Shown here one piece after another: positions 31,518 to 33,588 of a DNA stretch of 33,588 bases. Both the position numbers and the translations under genes were made by a program. The stretch is from contig NZ_JARACK010000012.1 of assembly GCF_028767185.1 (NCBI RefSeq), positions 28,382 to 61,969 of the forward strand, in the 5' to 3' direction. The notes below the pieces were generated by a model. It did no database searches, had not been told where the DNA came from, and saw only the letters and a list, made by a program, of their open reading frames with translations. The DNA comes from Mangrovimonas aestuarii (GTDB taxonomy: Bacteria > Bacteroidota > Bacteroidia > Flavobacteriales > Flavobacteriaceae). How positions within the stretch are numbered: position 1 is the stretch's first letter; every line of letters begins with the position of its first letter.

Positions 31518-32767
31518 ACTTCAATTATTTCATTGATATTGGTGGAGTAACGAGGGGAAAGCCTTTCTTGTTTCATTATCCATTGTCTACCCAAGGATTG
31601 GCTTGCAAACTTGATTTTGTTATTGCCATAGGCTTTGTTCAACCTATCTACAATATGCATTACAGGTTGGTGCTTTGGGTTTTCTGTAGTAAATAACGTG
31701 AATTGCTTTTGGTCTTCTGGTGCCAATCCCATAACGATAACTCCTGCTTTTTTATAGTGGTAACCTTCCTTGAATATCGATTTGAGTGCATGGTTGGCAA
31801 GTTTTACCAAGTCGATACTAGAATTGGTTGGGTATGCTGTCTTTAGAACAATGTTTCTACCATACTGCGGTAGGTCTTTACGGAATCCGTTGGTATGCAG
31901 AAAGACCATAAGCATATTGCAATGGGATTGTTGCTTACGGAGTTTTTCGGCACAAGAAACAGCGAATGTAGAAATACGTTCTTGAACATCATCTATATGG
32001 GTGAGCATACCTTCGAAAGACCGTGTGGTGGCAATCATTTTTTTGTTTGCCGGTTGTTCTAAATCCAATGTTGGTTTGCCTTCTAAATCGTGTTTTAACC
32101 TCAGGCCTATAACGGACATATTCTTTCGAACCCAATCGTCTGGCAATAGGGTAAACTGGTATGCGTTGTGCACATTTCGGTTTTTAAGACGTTTGGCATG
32201 TTTCCTCCCTATTCCCCAAACATCCTCTATTGGAAGCCATTTTAAGGCCTTAATTCGCTTTTCTTCATTATCGATAACATAGACACTATTAGTTCTTTCG
32301 GGAAACTTCTTGGCTATCTTATTGGCTACCTTGGCCAATGCTTTTGAGGGAGCAAATCCTATTGAAATGGGTATGCCCGTTCCTTTAGTGACACGGTACT
32401 TCATCTTCTCTCCTATTTCCTGAAGATTGTAAAGTTCAAACCCTACAAACTTTAAGAAGGCTTCGTCAATACTATAGATTTCGATTTCGGGTGTGAACTC
32501 AGATAACAAGTTCATTACCCTTGAGCTCATATCACCATATAGGGCATAGTTAGATGAAAACACATGAATGTTGTTTTCTTTGAAGGACTTGGCATACTCG
32601 AATGCAGGAGCCCCCATAGGAACACCCAATGCCTTAGCCTCGTTAGAGCGTGCGATTACACATCCATCATTATTGGAAAGCACCACAACTGGCTTTCCGT
32701 TCAATGACGGATTGAATACGCGTTCACAAGAAGCGTAGAAGTTATTGCAATCGACCAGGGCAAACAT
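31505..32767 (-). CDS. umuC: Y-family translesion DNA polymerase, UmuC-like
   Basis: Catalytic subunit of a polymerase V-like error-prone enzyme that copies damaged DNA. From ATG 32767 the product has 420 residues, the usual length. Metal-binding residues are Asp6 in [18 protein letters not shown] and Asp101/Glu102 in [11 protein letters not shown]. The palm and thumb follow ([35 protein letters not shown]), and the little finger begins around [12 protein letters not shown] longer in-frame extension to 32869 is rejected because it runs backwards into umuD. Start and umuD stop share a base (TAATG), so translation is coupled. Confidence 0.95.
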   Translation of the reverse strand: MFALVDCNNFYASCERVFNPSLNGKPVVVLSNNDGCVIARSNEAKALGVPMGAPAFEYAKSFKENNIHVFSSNYALYGDMSSRVMNLLSEFTPEIEIYSIDEAFLKFVGFELYNLQEIGEKMKYRVTKGTGIPISIGFAPSKALAKVANKIAKKFPERTNSVYVIDNEEKRIKALKWLPIEDVWGIGRKHAKRLKNRNVHNAYQFTLLPDDWVRKNMSVIGLRLKHDLEGKPTLDLEQPANKKMIATTRSFEGMLTHIDDVQERISTFAVSCAEKLRKQQSHCNMLMVFLHTNGFRKDLPQYGRNIVLKTAYPTNSSIDLVKLANHALKSIFKEGYHYKKAGVIVMGLAPEDQKQFTLFTTENPKHQPVMHIVDRLNKAYGNNKIKFASQSLGRQWIMKQERLSPRYSTNINEIIEVKAH

Positions 32768-33216
32768 TAGAATGATTTTATAACTGTGGTAACGATACCC
32801 CAAATGATTAATTCGTTGTCCTTGGTTACCTTGATGGGTTTGTAGTTTTGGTTTTCTGCCACTAACCAAATGACATCTTTTTCAATTTTTATCCGTTTTA
32901 CGGTGAACTCTCCATCAATAAAGCAAACAGCTATTTTGCTGTTACGTGCCTCGAGGCTTTTATCGATGATTAGCAAATCGCCATCATGAATGCCAGCGTC
33001 TATCATGGAATCGCCCTTTACCCTGCCGTAAAATGTAGTGCTTGGGTTTTTAACCAGATGCTTGTTGAGGTCTATGTTAATATCCAAGAAATCGTCTGCC
33101 GGTGATGGAAACCCAGCACTGATACCATTTGCAACAAAGGGTAGTTCAAGTTCGGTGGAAACATCCGCCTTGTAAAAGGTAATGGAATTGGTGTTATATA
33201 GCCTTCTTAGATGCAT
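32767..33216 (-). CDS. umuD: UmuD-like S24 peptidase, polymerase V accessory subunit
   Basis: Self-cleaving partner of UmuC. The 149-aa protein has the Ala-Gly cleavage site at [12 protein letters not shown] (Ala34-Gly35), catalytic Ser70 in [11 protein letters not shown] and Lys107 in FTVKRI. RecA-nucleoprotein-stimulated cleavage gives the active UmuD' form. ATG 33216 is the only start possible: the frame is closed by a stop inside the -7 box just upstream (33226-33228). The mRNA therefore has almost no leader. First gene of the umuD-umuC-SRAP operon. No helix-turn-helix is present, so it is not a LexA or CI repressor. Confidence 0.95.
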   Translation of the reverse strand: MHLRRLYNTNSITFYKADVSTELELPFVANGISAGFPSPADDFLDINIDLNKHLVKNPSTTFYGRVKGDSMIDAGIHDGDLLIIDKSLEARNSKIAVCFIDGEFTVKRIKIEKDVIWLVAENQNYKPIKVTKDNELIIWGIVTTVIKSF

Positions 33217-33220
33217 AATG

Positions 33221-33228
33221 CAAAGTTA
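33221..33228 (-). promoter_or_regulatory. -7 box TAACTTTG of the umuD-umuC-SRAP operon
   Basis: Exact TAnnTTTG on the minus strand with only 4 nt between the box and the umuD ATG (33216), so initiation at the usual distance gives a nearly leaderless transcript. No -33 TTG. Confidence 0.6.
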
Positions 33229-33246
33229 GGTTTTGTTCTTATTTGT

Positions 33247-33267
33247 TTCTGTTAAATTACAGCAGAA
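33247..33267. promoter_or_regulatory. Candidate operator upstream of umuD
   Basis: TTCTG-N11-CAGAA with an inner CTGT-N6-ACAG, centred about 33 bp upstream of the -7 box. It is the only dyad near the promoter; its role in damage induction is inferred. Confidence 0.35.
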
Positions 33268-33315
33268 TATACACAACCAACACCTCTTGATACTTCATTG
33301 CAACACCATTCTTAT

Positions 33316-33588
33316 ACCGTTGCGATAACATGACTCAATGTTGCAACACCGTTGCGAGAGCATGGCTCACCGTTGCAACACCGTTGCAAGAACATGACTC
33401 ACCGTTGCAACACCGTTGCGAGAACATGGCTCACCGTTGCAACACCGTTGCGAGAGCATGGCTCACCGTTGCAACACCGTTGCGAGAACATGACTCACCG
33501 TTGCAACACCGTTGCGAGAACATGACTCACCGTTGCAACACCGTTGCGAGAACATGACTCACCGTTGCAACACCGTTGCGAGAACATG
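33316..33588. repeat. 32-bp tandem-repeat array, running off the right edge
   Basis: GTTGCAAC recurs at 33340, 33372, 33404, 33436, 33468, 33500, 33532 and 33564, an exact 32-bp period. Each unit has two ACCGTTGC cores, the palindrome GTTGCAAC and an end GAGAACATGACTC that varies at a few positions (GAGAGCATGGCTC in some copies). A degenerate start is seen from about 33296. Units are contiguous with no spacers. The array is visibly GC-richer than its surroundings. The frame open through it (33330-33557) is a by-product of a period not divisible by three. Confidence 0.95.

Noticed and set aside
32768-32869. N-terminal extension of UmuC
   Set aside because: It would be read out of frame through the end of umuD; the family begins at [10 protein letters not shown].
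32767-33216. LexA or CI-type repressor
   Set aside because: There is a cleavage site and Ser/Lys dyad but no DNA-binding domain, and umuC follows directly, so it is UmuD.
33330-33557. 75-aa repeat protein encoded by the tandem array
   Set aside because: It arises because the 32-bp period shifts frame in each unit; it has no promoter or natural start and contains the alternating translations of the same repeat.
33316-33588. CRISPR array
   Set aside because: The units are contiguous and nearly identical with no variable spacers, and no cas gene is in the window.

Overview
The window looks like a chromosome segment of a marine-type flavobacterium (Bacteroidota, family Flavobacteriaceae; the genus cannot be told). 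Three signs agree. Genes are AT-rich with short leaders and almost no Shine-Dalgarno signal. Many starts are preceded by the Bacteroidota -7 box TAnnTTTG, sometimes with a -33 TTG. One secreted protein carries a type IX secretion C-terminal sorting domain.

Backbone (1 to about 24658). From the left: a truncated M16 zinc-peptidase lipoprotein; a small DUF3817-like membrane protein translationally coupled to a YbdG-like MscS channel; and a leucine-rich-repeat T9SS protein. A three-gene polysaccharide module follows (PglF/CapD-type 4,6-dehydratase, Wza-like OPX lipoprotein, Wzc-like tyrosine autokinase). Then come housekeeping genes: proline dehydrogenase, aroB, a small acidic protein, a DinB-fold protein, an Lrp/AsnC regulator, an M14 carboxypeptidase divergent from an XRE-type regulator (five copies of a GTTTAC-N4-GTAAAC operator lie between them), a small lipoprotein, an anchored unknown protein, an MBL hydrolase, a conserved 483-aa protein of unknown function, the peroxiredoxin Bcp divergent from a cysteine-free endonuclease III, a 48-aa small protein, an ECF sigma factor and uvrA.

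Integrated element (about 24659 to the right edge, right end not seen). A 45-nt 3' fragment of tRNA-Arg(TCT), followed on its own strand by a terminator hairpin, marks an attachment junction. Next to it lie a tyrosine recombinase of the Bacteroidota type with its own promoter and repeats, and a helix-turn-helix protein. Cargo follows. The most interesting gene encodes an 881-aa STAND ATPase whose readable architecture is HEPN (RNxxxH) - NB-ARC-like P-loop ATPase - TPR-like helices - cold-shock-like OB domain, a likely anti-phage or abortive-infection protein. A 149-aa protein of unknown family follows it.

Convergent with these is a DNA-damage module, umuD-umuC-SRAP (translesion polymerase V-like plus an abasic-site shield protein). 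Its umuD promoter appears to give a nearly leaderless mRNA. The window ends inside a 32-bp tandem-repeat array that is visibly more GC-rich than its surroundings. No conjugation, phage structural, rRNA or complete tRNA genes are visible.
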